Below are positions 55,552 to 63,420 of a stretch of DNA of 64,000 nt, one piece after another. How positions within the stretch are numbered: the stretch's first letter is position 1; each line of letters begins with the position of its first letter. A model generated the notes under the pieces. It ran no database searches and was not told the origin of the DNA. It saw only the letters and a program-made list of their open reading frames with translations. The stretch comes from JALOLG01 sp963722415 (GTDB lineage: Bacteria; Actinomycetota; Acidimicrobiia; Acidimicrobiales; Ilumatobacteraceae), in NCBI GenBank assembly GCA_963722415.1, contig CAVRNI010000052.1:62001-126000 (forward strand), written 5' to 3'. The position numbers and the translations under genes were made by a program.

Positions 55552-56253
55552 CTACACCGAGCTGGCGATCTGGTCGATGATCTCCCGCTGCTCGTGATCG
55601 GCCAGCCCGTCAGCGGCGGCCGACGGGAACCAGATGACGTTCTCCCAGTCGTTGGCGACATCACTCCACGGATAGGCGTCGGGGGCGAACAACAAGAGTC
55701 GTTTGGCGGAGAGCTCCATCTCGCCGGCATCGACGGAGTCGCCCCACAGGAGGAGGAGCTGGTCGAGATCCTCAGGCATCGGTGGATCCTGGGGATCGCG
55801 ACGCATCGTGTGCAGGCCCAGCGGATGCGCCGATGCATCCGTGCACATGACGATGACGTGCCGTCGACGGTCGAGGCCGCGCTCCCACATCGAGCGGATC
55901 GCGGTCGCCAACGCCTCGAGCGCCGACTCCGCCTCGTCGCCGCCACCCGCCGGGTGCAGCGTCGAGACGTAGGCGTGGAACGCATCCCTCTCGTCGGGGA
56001 GCAGGAAGAAGCGGGTGGATTGGATCGCGTCGGGACCCTCGTGCCCGAGGTCTCGGAACGCGATCACTCGCACGCGGAACTGACGGATGCTCTTGCCCTG
56101 ACGGCTCATCTCGGTCTCGAGGAGCTCGTGGAACGTCTGCGCGGTCGCCTTCACCGACTCGAGATAGGTCTTCATGCTCCCCGTGCAGTCGATGCAGAAG
56201 ACGACGTCGACGGCGTAGCTGGCCGTCGGGCTCGGGCTCGAGTTCTGACTCAT
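55552..56253 (-). CDS. TerY-like von Willebrand factor A protein, copy 1
   Basis: A 233-aa single vWA domain with MIDAS-type DxTGS motif (VVFCIDCTGSMKTYLESVKA), the MIDAS Thr region FFLLPDERDAFHAYVSTLHP, GGGDEAESALEALATAIRS and VIVMCTDASAHPLGLH. The C-terminal WSDVANDWENVIWFPSAAAD is shared with the paralogue at 59321. Intracellular (no signal). vWA proteins of this kind are part of TerY-P triads with a kinase and a PP2C phosphatase. Its ATG 56253 overlaps the kinase stop by four bases. Confidence 0.85.
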   Translation of the reverse strand: MSQNSSPSPTASYAVDVVFCIDCTGSMKTYLESVKATAQTFHELLETEMSRQGKSIRQFRVRVIAFRDLGHEGPDAIQSTRFFLLPDERDAFHAYVSTLHPAGGGDEAESALEALATAIRSMWERGLDRRRHVIVMCTDASAHPLGLHTMRRDPQDPPMPEDLDQLLLLWGDSVDAGEMELSAKRLLLFAPDAYPWSDVANDWENVIWFPSAAADGLADHEQREIIDQIASSV

Positions 56254-57272
56254 GGTGTTCCCTCCCGTGGGCCGTCCGACTGACCCTCCTGCTGCTGCTT
56301 GCGCCGACCCACTGTGGAGATCACCCTCGACGGTGGGGGTTCCGTCGCCGATTGGAGCGGCTCCGTGTCCGATGGCGCGGCCGGTGGCGGCAACGGCGCG
56401 ATCTCGACGCCGATCGACGTGAGCAGCTGCTCGATGGTCGGCCGATCCGACGGCCGTGGCGCCGACGTCGCGTGGACGGTCGCCTCGAACTCAGGCATCC
56501 CGAGGTCGAGGGAGTCGTAGTGGAGCGTGCCGCCGCTGGCGACGACCTCGGCCGGTGTCTCGCCGGCTCCGCCTTTGGTCGCGGGCCGGCGGCCCACCAT
56601 CGCGACATGGATGACGAGTCCCAACGCGAAGATGTCGGCGCTGATGGTGAGATCGGCGGGCGCACCGTCGTTGTTCCGGTAGCGGACGAGCTCCGGGGAG
56701 TAGTAGTCCTCGGACCCGGGCGCTTGGTTGGCTGGCGGAGGTTGACCCGAGACGTACGCCTCGTCGAAGTCGATCAACCGTGCGACCGGAAAAGCCCCGC
56801 GCCGTTCGATGAGCACGTTCTCCGGCTTCAAGTCGCCATGGACGATCGCCTGGGTGTGCAGCTCGCGCAGGCACAGCAGGAGCGTTCGCAGGAAGATGAC
56901 ACGGCCCTCCCGAGTGACCGACGACGTTGCGATCGAGCGCGAGCTCTCGCCGGACACGAACTGGTACGCCTTCAGGTAGCAGTTGCCCTCGCGGAAGAAC
57001 CCGGTGGGCTTGACGAGATTGCCGCCGCCGACGATCGTGTCGGACAGCTTCTGCATCAACTCCACGTGGCGTCGCTCGAACTCGTCGCACACCGTGAGCA
57101 TCTGTTGGTAGCGATCAGGCGTCGGCTTGTCCGGCCGGGGATACTTCGGACGGGGCAGCAGCTTGAGAAAGTAGAGCTCGCGGTCGCGGGTCGCCTGCCA
57201 CGACTGCGACTTGCCGCCCGAGACCGGCCCGACGACCTCGTACCCGTTCACGAGCTGGCCATTGGTGAACAT
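56250..57272 (-). CDS. Ser/Thr-type protein kinase, copy 1 (HGD/DFD variant)
   Basis: A 340-aa soluble kinase from ATG 57272 (GAGAGGG upstream; the longer open frame would run into the phosphatase gene). It has a modified Gly loop GPVSGGKSQSWQATRD, the ATP Lys in YFLKLLPRPKYPRPDKP, catalytic loop IVHGDLKPENVLI (Gly replaces the usual Arg), Mg loop RLIDFDEAY (DFD instead of DFG), DYYSPELVRYRN and ADIFALGLVIHVAMVG. The C-terminal tail is Pro-rich and ends in basic/Gln residues. The variant motifs are shared with the kinase at 60083. It is two bases after the PP2C stop and ATGA-coupled to the vWA gene. Confidence 0.87.
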   Translation of the reverse strand: MFTNGQLVNGYEVVGPVSGGKSQSWQATRDRELYFLKLLPRPKYPRPDKPTPDRYQQMLTVCDEFERRHVELMQKLSDTIVGGGNLVKPTGFFREGNCYLKAYQFVSGESSRSIATSSVTREGRVIFLRTLLLCLRELHTQAIVHGDLKPENVLIERRGAFPVARLIDFDEAYVSGQPPPANQAPGSEDYYSPELVRYRNNDGAPADLTISADIFALGLVIHVAMVGRRPATKGGAGETPAEVVASGGTLHYDSLDLGMPEFEATVHATSAPRPSDRPTIEQLLTSIGVEIAPLPPPAAPSDTEPLQSATEPPPSRVISTVGRRKQQQEGQSDGPREGTP

Positions 57273-57274
57273 CG

Positions 57275-58339
57275 CTACGTCCCTCTCGGTGGCGGCGGAG
57301 TGGTGGGCATCAGGCTCGTGTAGACGTCGCGATAATCGTCCCAGGTGGCCTGACGCACCGACCGGACGGCCTCGTAGTCGGCTGCGGCCACCTGCACGAA
57401 CGGAAACACCTGGGTCGCGTGCACGTGAGCCATGCGCTCGCGAAAGAGCGTCTGGAGCTGTCCGAGATCTCGAAAGCCGATCGCGCTGAGCACCAACGTG
57501 GCGTCGTCGGCCGTGTACCCGAGAACCCGCTCGACCAAGAGATGCGCCCACTCACGCACGTCGCGGGCACGGTCGAGCGTCTCCAGCAGGTGGTACTCGA
57601 CCTGGCCTGGTGTCTGCACGTACCCGAACACACCGTCGGTGGCACACACCACGACGAAGGGCTCGTCGATGCTCACGCGGTGCTGCTCGATGCTGAAGCT
57701 CTGCGACGCGGACACCACGTTGCTGATCGGTGGGTCGTCGGTCAGCTGCGACAGGACGTCACGCACGCGGGTGTGATCGGCCGTCAGTTGCTGCAGGCCG
57801 CTGCGGGGAGTCAGCAGGTACGCACGGGAGTCGCCGGCCCAGAAGGCGGTCACCGTCGCCGCCTGGTTGGACGTCTTGTTGACCATCGCCGCCGCCATCG
57901 TCGTCGGCAGCGTTCGCCGCAGTCCGCCCTTCAAGGTCGACCGCCCCTCGAGCTGCCACCGATCGCGCCAGTCCTGCAGGATCTGCGTGATGTCCGCCCG
58001 GAGGTCGTCCACCTCGAACTGCTGTCCGTCCACCATCCGCTCGCAGCGATCGCTCAGCGCCCCCCGAACCAGTCGCGACGCGAGGTAGGCCTGGGTCCGC
58101 TCCACTCCGTCGTCGCACGTGACGCGTCCGGATCCTGCTCCGCCCATCCCATCGAACACGGCGAGCAGCTGTCGCCCGGCTTGCGGTGACGACATGAACA
58201 GGATCGGGTCCGCGTCCTCGCCGCCGCCGGCGATCTTCTCGGTGAACAAGCCGAACGCCAGCTGGTCGTCGTGGATCCAGACCCTGGCGCGGTCGCCGGC
58301 CGATTCGGAGGCGATCCCGCGAATGTTCGTTCCTCGCAT
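57275..58339 (-). CDS. PP2C-family protein phosphatase
   Basis: About 354 aa from ATG 58339, which has a strong GGAGG nine bases upstream. PP2C motifs are LLAVFDGMGGAGSGRVTCDD, AATVTAFWAGDSRAYLLTPR, GLQQLTADHTRV and FVVVCATDGVFGYVQ, with DDATLVLSAIGF near the end. It dephosphorylates Ser/Thr on partners, presumably the kinase and its substrates. The reading frame is open upstream without a stop, continuous with the TM protein's Pro-rich tail, so a receptor-phosphatase fusion cannot be excluded. The RBS and a TAG just before it in another frame favour a separate gene. Confidence 0.85.
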   Translation of the reverse strand: MRGTNIRGIASESAGDRARVWIHDDQLAFGLFTEKIAGGGEDADPILFMSSPQAGRQLLAVFDGMGGAGSGRVTCDDGVERTQAYLASRLVRGALSDRCERMVDGQQFEVDDLRADITQILQDWRDRWQLEGRSTLKGGLRRTLPTTMAAAMVNKTSNQAATVTAFWAGDSRAYLLTPRSGLQQLTADHTRVRDVLSQLTDDPPISNVVSASQSFSIEQHRVSIDEPFVVVCATDGVFGYVQTPGQVEYHLLETLDRARDVREWAHLLVERVLGYTADDATLVLSAIGFRDLGQLQTLFRERMAHVHATQVFPFVQVAAADYEAVRSVRQATWDDYRDVYTSLMPTTPPPPRGT

Positions 58340-58353
58340 GTTCTCGTCGCCTC

Positions 58354-59057
58354 CTAGCTCGTCCAACGGCCAGAACCCGACGAACGAAGGTCGCCGCACG
58401 GAAGGGGCGGAACCGGCCGGACGAAGCCGTGGCGATGCTGGTGGTAGTTGTAGTGGAAGTGGTGGGGGTGGTGGCGATGGTGGGGGTGGTGGCGATGGTG
58501 GGGGTGGTGGCGATGGTGTGGGCGGCGGCGGTACCGGTGCCGTCGAGATGTGGCCCGCTCCAACGCCGCTGTCGACGGAGACGGGGCTGCGTCCGCGGGT
58601 GAACACGAACGCGGCGAGCCCGCCCATCGCGGCGACCGCGACGAGCACGACGAGCAGCAGTGATCGGTTGTCGCCGCCGCTCGAAGCGCGCGACCATTCC
58701 CCGACATCGAGCGTGAATGTCCCGGGCACTTCCGCGACGTGGATGCCACCGAGGGAATCGTGAGACTCGACCGCCAGCTTCAGATCGATCGTTTGCGGCG
58801 AGATGGCGTCAACGCCTTCGGCCGCGGCGATCTCGACCGTCAAGGGGCGATTCTTGGCGACCTCCGCCGTCAGGACGTCGTTCCGGCCGACGATCTCCAC
58901 GGTGGCCAACTCGATAGATGTCCGGCGACACTCGCAGGCCAAGCTCCTCGAGCGACACGGTCGTGCTCCCCGAGTCCGGATCGAGCGCGACCGGGAGCGC
59001 CGCGACCGCGCCGGCAGGCCAGCACGCGGCGAGAACGATGCATGCGCAACCAACCAT
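58354..59057 (-). CDS. Signal-peptide, single-pass membrane protein with Pro-rich tail (frame breaks)
   Basis: ATG 59057 starts MVGCACIVLAACWPAGAVAA, a signal peptide, then LPVALDPDSGSTTVSLEELG. At about 58,920 the frame changes to ELATVEIVGRNDVLTAEVAK, a beta-sandwich-like external domain, then VPGTFTLDVGEWSRASSG, a TM helix (RSLLLVVLVAVAAMGGLAAF) and a Pro-rich or Thr-rich tail made by an 18-bp repeat. In the second frame the tail flows straight into the PP2C gene; in another it ends at TAG 58354 just before the PP2C RBS. The function is unknown; it is probably the sensor of the operon. Confidence 0.6.
58461..58514. repeat. Three perfect 18-bp tandem repeats in the Pro-rich tail
   Basis: The plus-strand unit GGTGGGGGTGGTGGCGAT occurs three times head to tail, with partial copies at each side. 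Eighteen bases keep the frame; read on the minus strand the unit encodes SPPPPP in the frame continuous with PP2C, TIATTP or HHRHHP-type repeats in the others. It is prone to slippage and is the likeliest place for the reading frame to have changed. Confidence 0.85.
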
Positions 59058-59320
59058 GCGCTGACGGAGTCGGTGCTCCCCCACGACCTCGCTCCCTCGT
59101 TCGCCCACCCTGCGTGTGCGCGCGGACGCTAGCACGGCCGCGTGAATCGGCATGCCCGACATTGCTGTAGCAGAGCACCAATCACGCACCCAGCGCGGGG
59201 AATATCGAACCCAGACCGTGCGCGACCACTGGGCGTCGCGAAGTTGCCCGTGGGGCTTCTGGGGCCAGTGATATCGTCGGCCCGCCGAGGCTACGTTCGG
59301 GGCTTCAGTAGGGAGACGAG

Positions 59321-60001
59321 ATGGGGCAAGGCCTGACCTACGGCGTCGACATCGCGCTCTGCATCGACGCGACGGGCAGCATGAAACCTGTGATCGAAGA
59401 CGTGAAGGCGCGAGCTCTTCGTTTTCCCGACGATCTCTTGGCCGCGATGTCCGAGAAGGACAAGCACGTCACCCGGCTTCGGATGCGGGTGATCGTGTAC
59501 CGCGACATCCTCGCCGATTCGGAAGCCTTCATCGTCTCGGAGTTCTTCAATCTTCCCGACGAGCGCGCTGCGTTCGAGCAGTTCATCCGCAAGATCACGG
59601 CCGACGGCGGCGGGGACGAACCCGAGTCGGCGCTCGAGGCGCTGGCGATCGCGCTCCACTCCGATTGGCTGCACGACGCCGACAAGTTGAGGCACCTCGT
59701 GGTGGTGTGGACGGATGCGTCCGCCCATCCGCTCGAACTGGCCGCCGGCCACGTACCGGCCCCGTTCTCGTCGATCACGCCGGCGGACCTGAATGAGTTG
59801 ACCGACCTGTGGGAGGGCGGACAGACGACAAAGATGAGCTCCTCGGCGTGTCGGCTCGTGCTGTTCGCTCCCGAGACGTATCCGTGGAGCGACATGTCGG
59901 CGACGTGGGACGAGGTCGTGCACTTCCCGTCCGAAGCCGGTGGAGGATTGGCCGACTTCGAGTATGACGAGATCCTCGACACACTCGCCCAGAGTGTGTG
60001 A
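59321..60001 (+). CDS. TerY-like von Willebrand factor A protein, copy 2
   Basis: A 226-aa vWA protein (ATG 59321, GGGAG upstream). MIDAS: IALCIDATGSMKPVIEDVKA; then FFNLPDERAAFEQFIRKITA, DGGGDEPESALEALAIALHS and LVVVWTDASAHPLELAAGH, ending YPWSDMSATWDEVVHFPSEA. It is colinear with copy 1 over its length. It starts a two-gene unit with a kinase, divergent from the larger operon across a 263-bp promoter region, and represents a duplication of the vWA-kinase pair without its own phosphatase. Confidence 0.86.
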   Translation: MGQGLTYGVDIALCIDATGSMKPVIEDVKARALRFPDDLLAAMSEKDKHVTRLRMRVIVYRDILADSEAFIVSEFFNLPDERAAFEQFIRKITADGGGDEPESALEALAIALHSDWLHDADKLRHLVVVWTDASAHPLELAAGHVPAPFSSITPADLNELTDLWEGGQTTKMSSSACRLVLFAPETYPWSDMSATWDEVVHFPSEAGGGLADFEYDEILDTLAQSV

Positions 60002-60082
60002 GACCAACGTGCCATCCGGCGACGTTGACGCATCGGTAGCGGCTGCAACCGTCGTCAAGGACGCCGACGACGGGAGACGTCG

Positions 60083-61188
60083 ATGGCGAAGCTGAAGCAA
60101 GGCGACACGATCCGCGGGTACGCGCTGCTCGAGGACTTCCGCATGGCCAACGGCGCCAACTGCGAGTGGACGTTCGCCGAGAAGGGCGGCGAGCACTTCT
60201 TCGTGAAGGCGTTCCTTTCCCCGAAGTACCCGCTGGACGGGGCGCCCGGGTCACCGGAGACAATTGCGAAGAAGCGCGACGTCTGCGCCGCGTTCGAGGC
60301 TCACCAGCGAAAACTGCTGAAGAGTGCGGCGAAGGTCGCCGGCGCCGGCGGGAAGCTCGTGGTGCCGATCGAGTTCTTCCGCGAGGGAACGCTCTACTAC
60401 AAGGTCGCGCGCAAGATCGACGCCGTCACGATGGACGTCGACGACATCGCTCGCCTGGCGCTCGAGGAGAAGCTGGCCATGATGGGCGCGATCGTGGCGG
60501 CGATCTATGCGCTCCACAACGCGGGCATCGTGCACGGCGACCTCAAGCCGGCGAACATCCTGATCTCCCGAACCGCGAAGCACACGTTCAACGCCAACGT
60601 GATCGACTTCGACAGCAGCTACATCTCCGCCGAGCCGCCGAGCCCCGAATGGCTCACGGGCGATCCCCCGTTCTACTCGCCGGAGCTGCTCTCGTACATC
60701 AAGGGCTACAGCGCCGACGGCAGGACGTTGACCGTGCAGTCGGACATCTTCGCGCTCGGGTTGGTGTTCTGGCAGTTCCTCCTCGGTGTCGGGCCGCAGC
60801 TCCCCCGTGACTGCCACTACGCGTGCGAGGCGGCCAGTGCGGGAAACCGCCTCACGATGCCGCCCAGCGTGCGACACGACGTCGCCGAGATGATCGAGCA
60901 GATGTTGTCGTTGGACGCCGACTCCCGACCCCTGATCGCAAGGTTCAGGCGACGATCAGGGCGCTACGGCGGGCACCGGTCGCCGTCGGTCCCGATCCAC
61001 TCCCGACGACGCTGCCCCGGCCGATGGTCCCGGCCGATCCGACCCGGCCCGCCGGCCGCTTGCGGAGCACGATGAGGCGTCGACCCCCGACCGAGACGTC
61101 GCCGCCGCCGGAGCCGGACCTCATGCCGACCGCGAGTTCCGAGGAGCCACCCGCGTCGCGTGTGCGCTACAAGAGAAAGGCGACGTGA
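60083..61188 (+). CDS. Ser/Thr-type protein kinase, copy 2 (HGD/DFD variant; one frame break)
   Basis: ATG 60083. The kinase domain has IRGYALLEDFRMANGANCEW, ATP Lys in EHFFVKAFLSPKYP, catalytic loop GIVHGDLKPANILI, Mg loop VIDFDSSYISAEPP, FYSPELLSYIKGY and SDIFALGLVFWQFLLG. It is colinear with copy 1, sharing the HGD and DFD variants. At about 60,930 (DSRP) one extra C shifts the frame; the corrected tail continues DRKVQATIRALRRAPVAVGP and a basic Pro-rich stretch to TGA 61188, about 367 aa. It is 81 bp downstream of vWA copy 2. Confidence 0.82.
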
Positions 61189-61353
61189 ACGCCACCGCCG
61201 ATGGGCTGCGTTCGCAACCCTTCGAGAGGTGTCGCCCTGTCACCGGGCAGTGAGGGTGCTGAGGTCCGGCTCCGACTGCCTCGAGGCCCAGTCGCGCCAC
61301 CGTCGCAGGTGCCGCGTGTCTCCGGCATCTACCTGAGCAAATGCACTACGGGG

Positions 61354-61426
61354 TGGGCGATGGGGGCCTCGATCCCCCGACTTCCACGGTGTGAACGTGG
61401 CGCTCTTCCAACTGAGCTAATCGCCC
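61354..61426 (-). tRNA. tRNA-Val (anticodon CAC)
   Basis: The minus strand reads GGGCGATTAGCTCAGTTGGA and folds as a 73-nt tRNA: acceptor GGGCGAT pairs with ATCGCCC, the D-arm is GCTC...GAGC, the anticodon stem-loop is CCACG-TTCACAC-CGTGG (anticodon CAC, valine GTG codons), and the T-arm is GGGGG-ATCGAGG-CCCCC-like. CCA is not encoded. It lies in a gap between the kinase and the DUF4190-like gene; the remaining 165 bp upstream of it (61189-61353) shows nothing else. Confidence 0.92.
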
Positions 61427-61509
61427 CTTGCGGGAAGCCGCAGGCTATCAGCCGGGTCGCGGCCTACATCCGGCTGCGCTGCTCTGCGACACCGATCAGG
61501 CGGACGCCA

Positions 61510-62229
61510 TCAGTCGGTCATCTCGAAGCAGACGTACGGTCCGCCGTCGTCATTCCAACTGTCCTCGTCCGGGGCCACCGCGAAGATGTTGGTGAGGTCC
61601 TCGCGTCCACACCCTTCGTACGACTCCTCGAAGAGAGCCTGGTTGTCCGGGTAGTCCCGGTCCTCGTCCGGGTTCAACTCGCCGACTTGGATGACCTCGG
61701 CCTCGTGCTCCTCGTCGCAGTCGACGACGTCGACCGTCGAGACCTCGACGATGCGCTCGGAGTCCGGGTTGAAATCGAAGTTGGCGCAGTCGCCCTCCTC
61801 GAGATCGAACACGGCGGTCTCGCCCTCGTCGAACGATCCGGACGCGGCGGCAATGATGAAGGCACCGCCGGCCAGCAACCCGATGAGCCCCATGATCCAA
61901 CCGGCGCGGGCAAGACCCTTGCCGGTCAGCGCGCCGGCGCTGCGCTTGATCTGGCGGGCGGCGACGAGGCCGAAGATGAACGCCAGCAACGCCGGGATCA
62001 CGATGAAGCACGTCACCAGCCCGATGATCCCGAGGATCATCGACGCAAGCGCCAGCCCCGACCGCCGTGGCTGACCACGGTCGTCCGTCGCCCAGCCCGC
62101 AGGGGCGGGCGGTGGCGGCGCGGCCGGTCCCGGCGTCGGGGCGGCTGGCGGCCCAGGGACGTGCCCTGGTGGCGGCGGTGGGGGCGTCGACGACGGGTAC
62201 GACGGTGGGGGCGGGGGCGGTACTTCCAC
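61510..62229 (-). CDS. DUF4190-like membrane protein with septum-formation-like domain
   Basis: A 239-aa protein. A Pro-rich N-terminal segment (about 1-50) precedes two TM helices typical of DUF4190 (ASMILGIIGLVTCFIVIPAL and GWIMGLIGLLAGGAFIIAAA). The acidic extracellular C-terminus (about 130-239) has FDLEEGDCANFDFNPD, VSTVDVVDCDEEHEAEVIQV and YEGCGREDLTNIF; this VDCxxxHxxEV pattern resembles the septum-formation/DUF4352-like domains of actinobacterial envelope proteins. Four Cys could form two disulfides. Function unknown, probably envelope related. Confidence 0.75.
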   Translation of the reverse strand: MEVPPPPPPSYPSSTPPPPPPGHVPGPPAAPTPGPAAPPPPAPAGWATDDRGQPRRSGLALASMILGIIGLVTCFIVIPALLAFIFGLVAARQIKRSAGALTGKGLARAGWIMGLIGLLAGGAFIIAAASGSFDEGETAVFDLEEGDCANFDFNPDSERIVEVSTVDVVDCDEEHEAEVIQVGELNPDEDRDYPDNQALFEESYEGCGREDLTNIFAVAPDEDSWNDDGGPYVCFEMTD

Positions 62230-62247
62230 GTCGCGACGGTAGCCAGT

Positions 62248-62829
62248 TCAGCGAGCGGTGATCGGGATCACGCAGGCGATGCCGAGGCCGAGCCGGTCGC
62301 GATGTGCTTCCGTACCGGTCGGACACGTCGCATCGAAGGCGATGATCACCGCGACGACGAGATCGCCATCGCCGCGGCAATTCACCTCCCGCACGTCGTT
62401 GTTGGGTTCGATCGTCACGCAGGACCCGGGCCCGAGGACACCGTCGGGCGGACGGATGGTGTCCGGGCCACGAAACGCCGCGCCGAGGATCACGACGGCG
62501 ATGCCGATCGCCGCCATCACGCCCATCAGCTTCCACGGGATCCTCGCCGGTGGACCCGGTGCGGGACGCGGCGCGGTCGAGGTCGGCGATGACACGAACG
62601 GATCGCGTCTGGTCGGCACCGCACCGGCGTCGAGTTGGCGATCGTACGCAGCCCGGCGCGAGACGTCTCCGAGCACCCGATACGCCTCGTTGATCTCCGA
62701 CATCTGGGCCGCCGATGCATTGCCCCCGCGGTCGGGATGATGCACGCGAGCGCGGTCCCGGTACGCGCTGTGGATGGTCGCCTGGTCAGCGTCGGCGGAG
62801 ACCCCGAGGACGTCGTAGTGGGTGCGGAT
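62248..62829 (-). CDS. J-domain (DnaJ-like) membrane protein with non-canonical start
   Basis: The J-domain begins THYDVLGVSADADQATIHSA and contains the HPD motif (VHHPDRGG), then EINEAYRVLGDVSRRAAYDR. A linker, one TM helix (WKLMGVMAAIGIAVVILGAA) and a short external domain with two Cys follow. The in-frame sequence before the J-domain is TAG-CCT-GCG-AAC-ATC-CGC-ACC, so the only plausible start is ATC 62829 (or an ATG mutated or misread as ATC). The nearest GTG (at 62745) would delete most of helix I-II. The upstream gene's stop is that same TAG. It is presumably a co-chaperone anchored to the membrane. Confidence 0.72.
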   Translation of the reverse strand: MRTHYDVLGVSADADQATIHSAYRDRARVHHPDRGGNASAAQMSEINEAYRVLGDVSRRAAYDRQLDAGAVPTRRDPFVSSPTSTAPRPAPGPPARIPWKLMGVMAAIGIAVVILGAAFRGPDTIRPPDGVLGPGSCVTIEPNNDVREVNCRGDGDLVVAVIIAFDATCPTGTEAHRDRLGLGIACVIPITAR

Positions 62830-62838
62830 GTTCGCAGG

Positions 62839-63417
62839 CTACGACGGGTCGAGCTCGACCGTTCCGCCCGCCCGCCAGTACTCCCCGCCGGCCCGGTCGA
62901 GGAAGCCTTCGTCGACGAGGTAGCGCCGCAACGCGGCCGTGTCGGCATGCCGTTTGCCGAGGATCAGGTTGACCATCGGCTCGCTGTACCGAGCGCCGGG
63001 GTCGAAGTCCTGGGCCAGCCAGTCGAGCAGGACGAGGCGCTTCTGCCGGCTGCTCGGGATCTGCGTGAGCCGGCCGTCGCGGACGAACGCATCGAACACC
63101 CGCCGCACCTCGCCGGACCGGTCGCCGTGTTCGTCGCTCGCCGGCCGCGACAACGCCTCCCGCGCCGCAACCTGGAACGCGGCGCCGACGACGTACAGCC
63201 CGCCTCCGTCACCTTGCACCACGAGTCCCGCCCCGGCCAGGGTCGACAACGCCTTGGCGGCGCGTGGCACCGGGAGCCCGGCGAGGGTCGCAGCAGTGTC
63301 GAGCGTCGTACCACCGAGCTCGATCGCCGCGAACACGCGTCGCCGGTCGTCGTCGGCGAGCAGTCCGGCGAGGCGACCGGCGTCGAGCACGACCGATGGC
63401 GTCGGGTTCCCGTTCAC
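62839..63417 (-). CDS. Winged-helix plus DUF2087 protein
   Basis: A 192-aa protein. Residues about 15-75 form an ArsR-like winged helix (LADDDRRRVFAAIELGGTTL; AKALSTLAGAGLVVQGDGGG). The C-terminal DUF2087 has VRDGRLTQIPSSRQKRLVLL, DWLAQDFDPGARYSEPMVNL and RHADTAALRRYLVDEGFLDR, ending in GGEYWRAGG. DUF2087 proteins are predicted transcription factors, DNA-binding by the wing. It is three bases downstream of the dehydrogenase stop and may be cotranscribed with it and the J-domain gene. Confidence 0.82.
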   Translation of the reverse strand: MNGNPTPSVVLDAGRLAGLLADDDRRRVFAAIELGGTTLDTAATLAGLPVPRAAKALSTLAGAGLVVQGDGGGLYVVGAAFQVAAREALSRPASDEHGDRSGEVRRVFDAFVRDGRLTQIPSSRQKRLVLLDWLAQDFDPGARYSEPMVNLILGKRHADTAALRRYLVDEGFLDRAGGEYWRAGGTVELDPS

Positions 63418-63420
63418 CGC

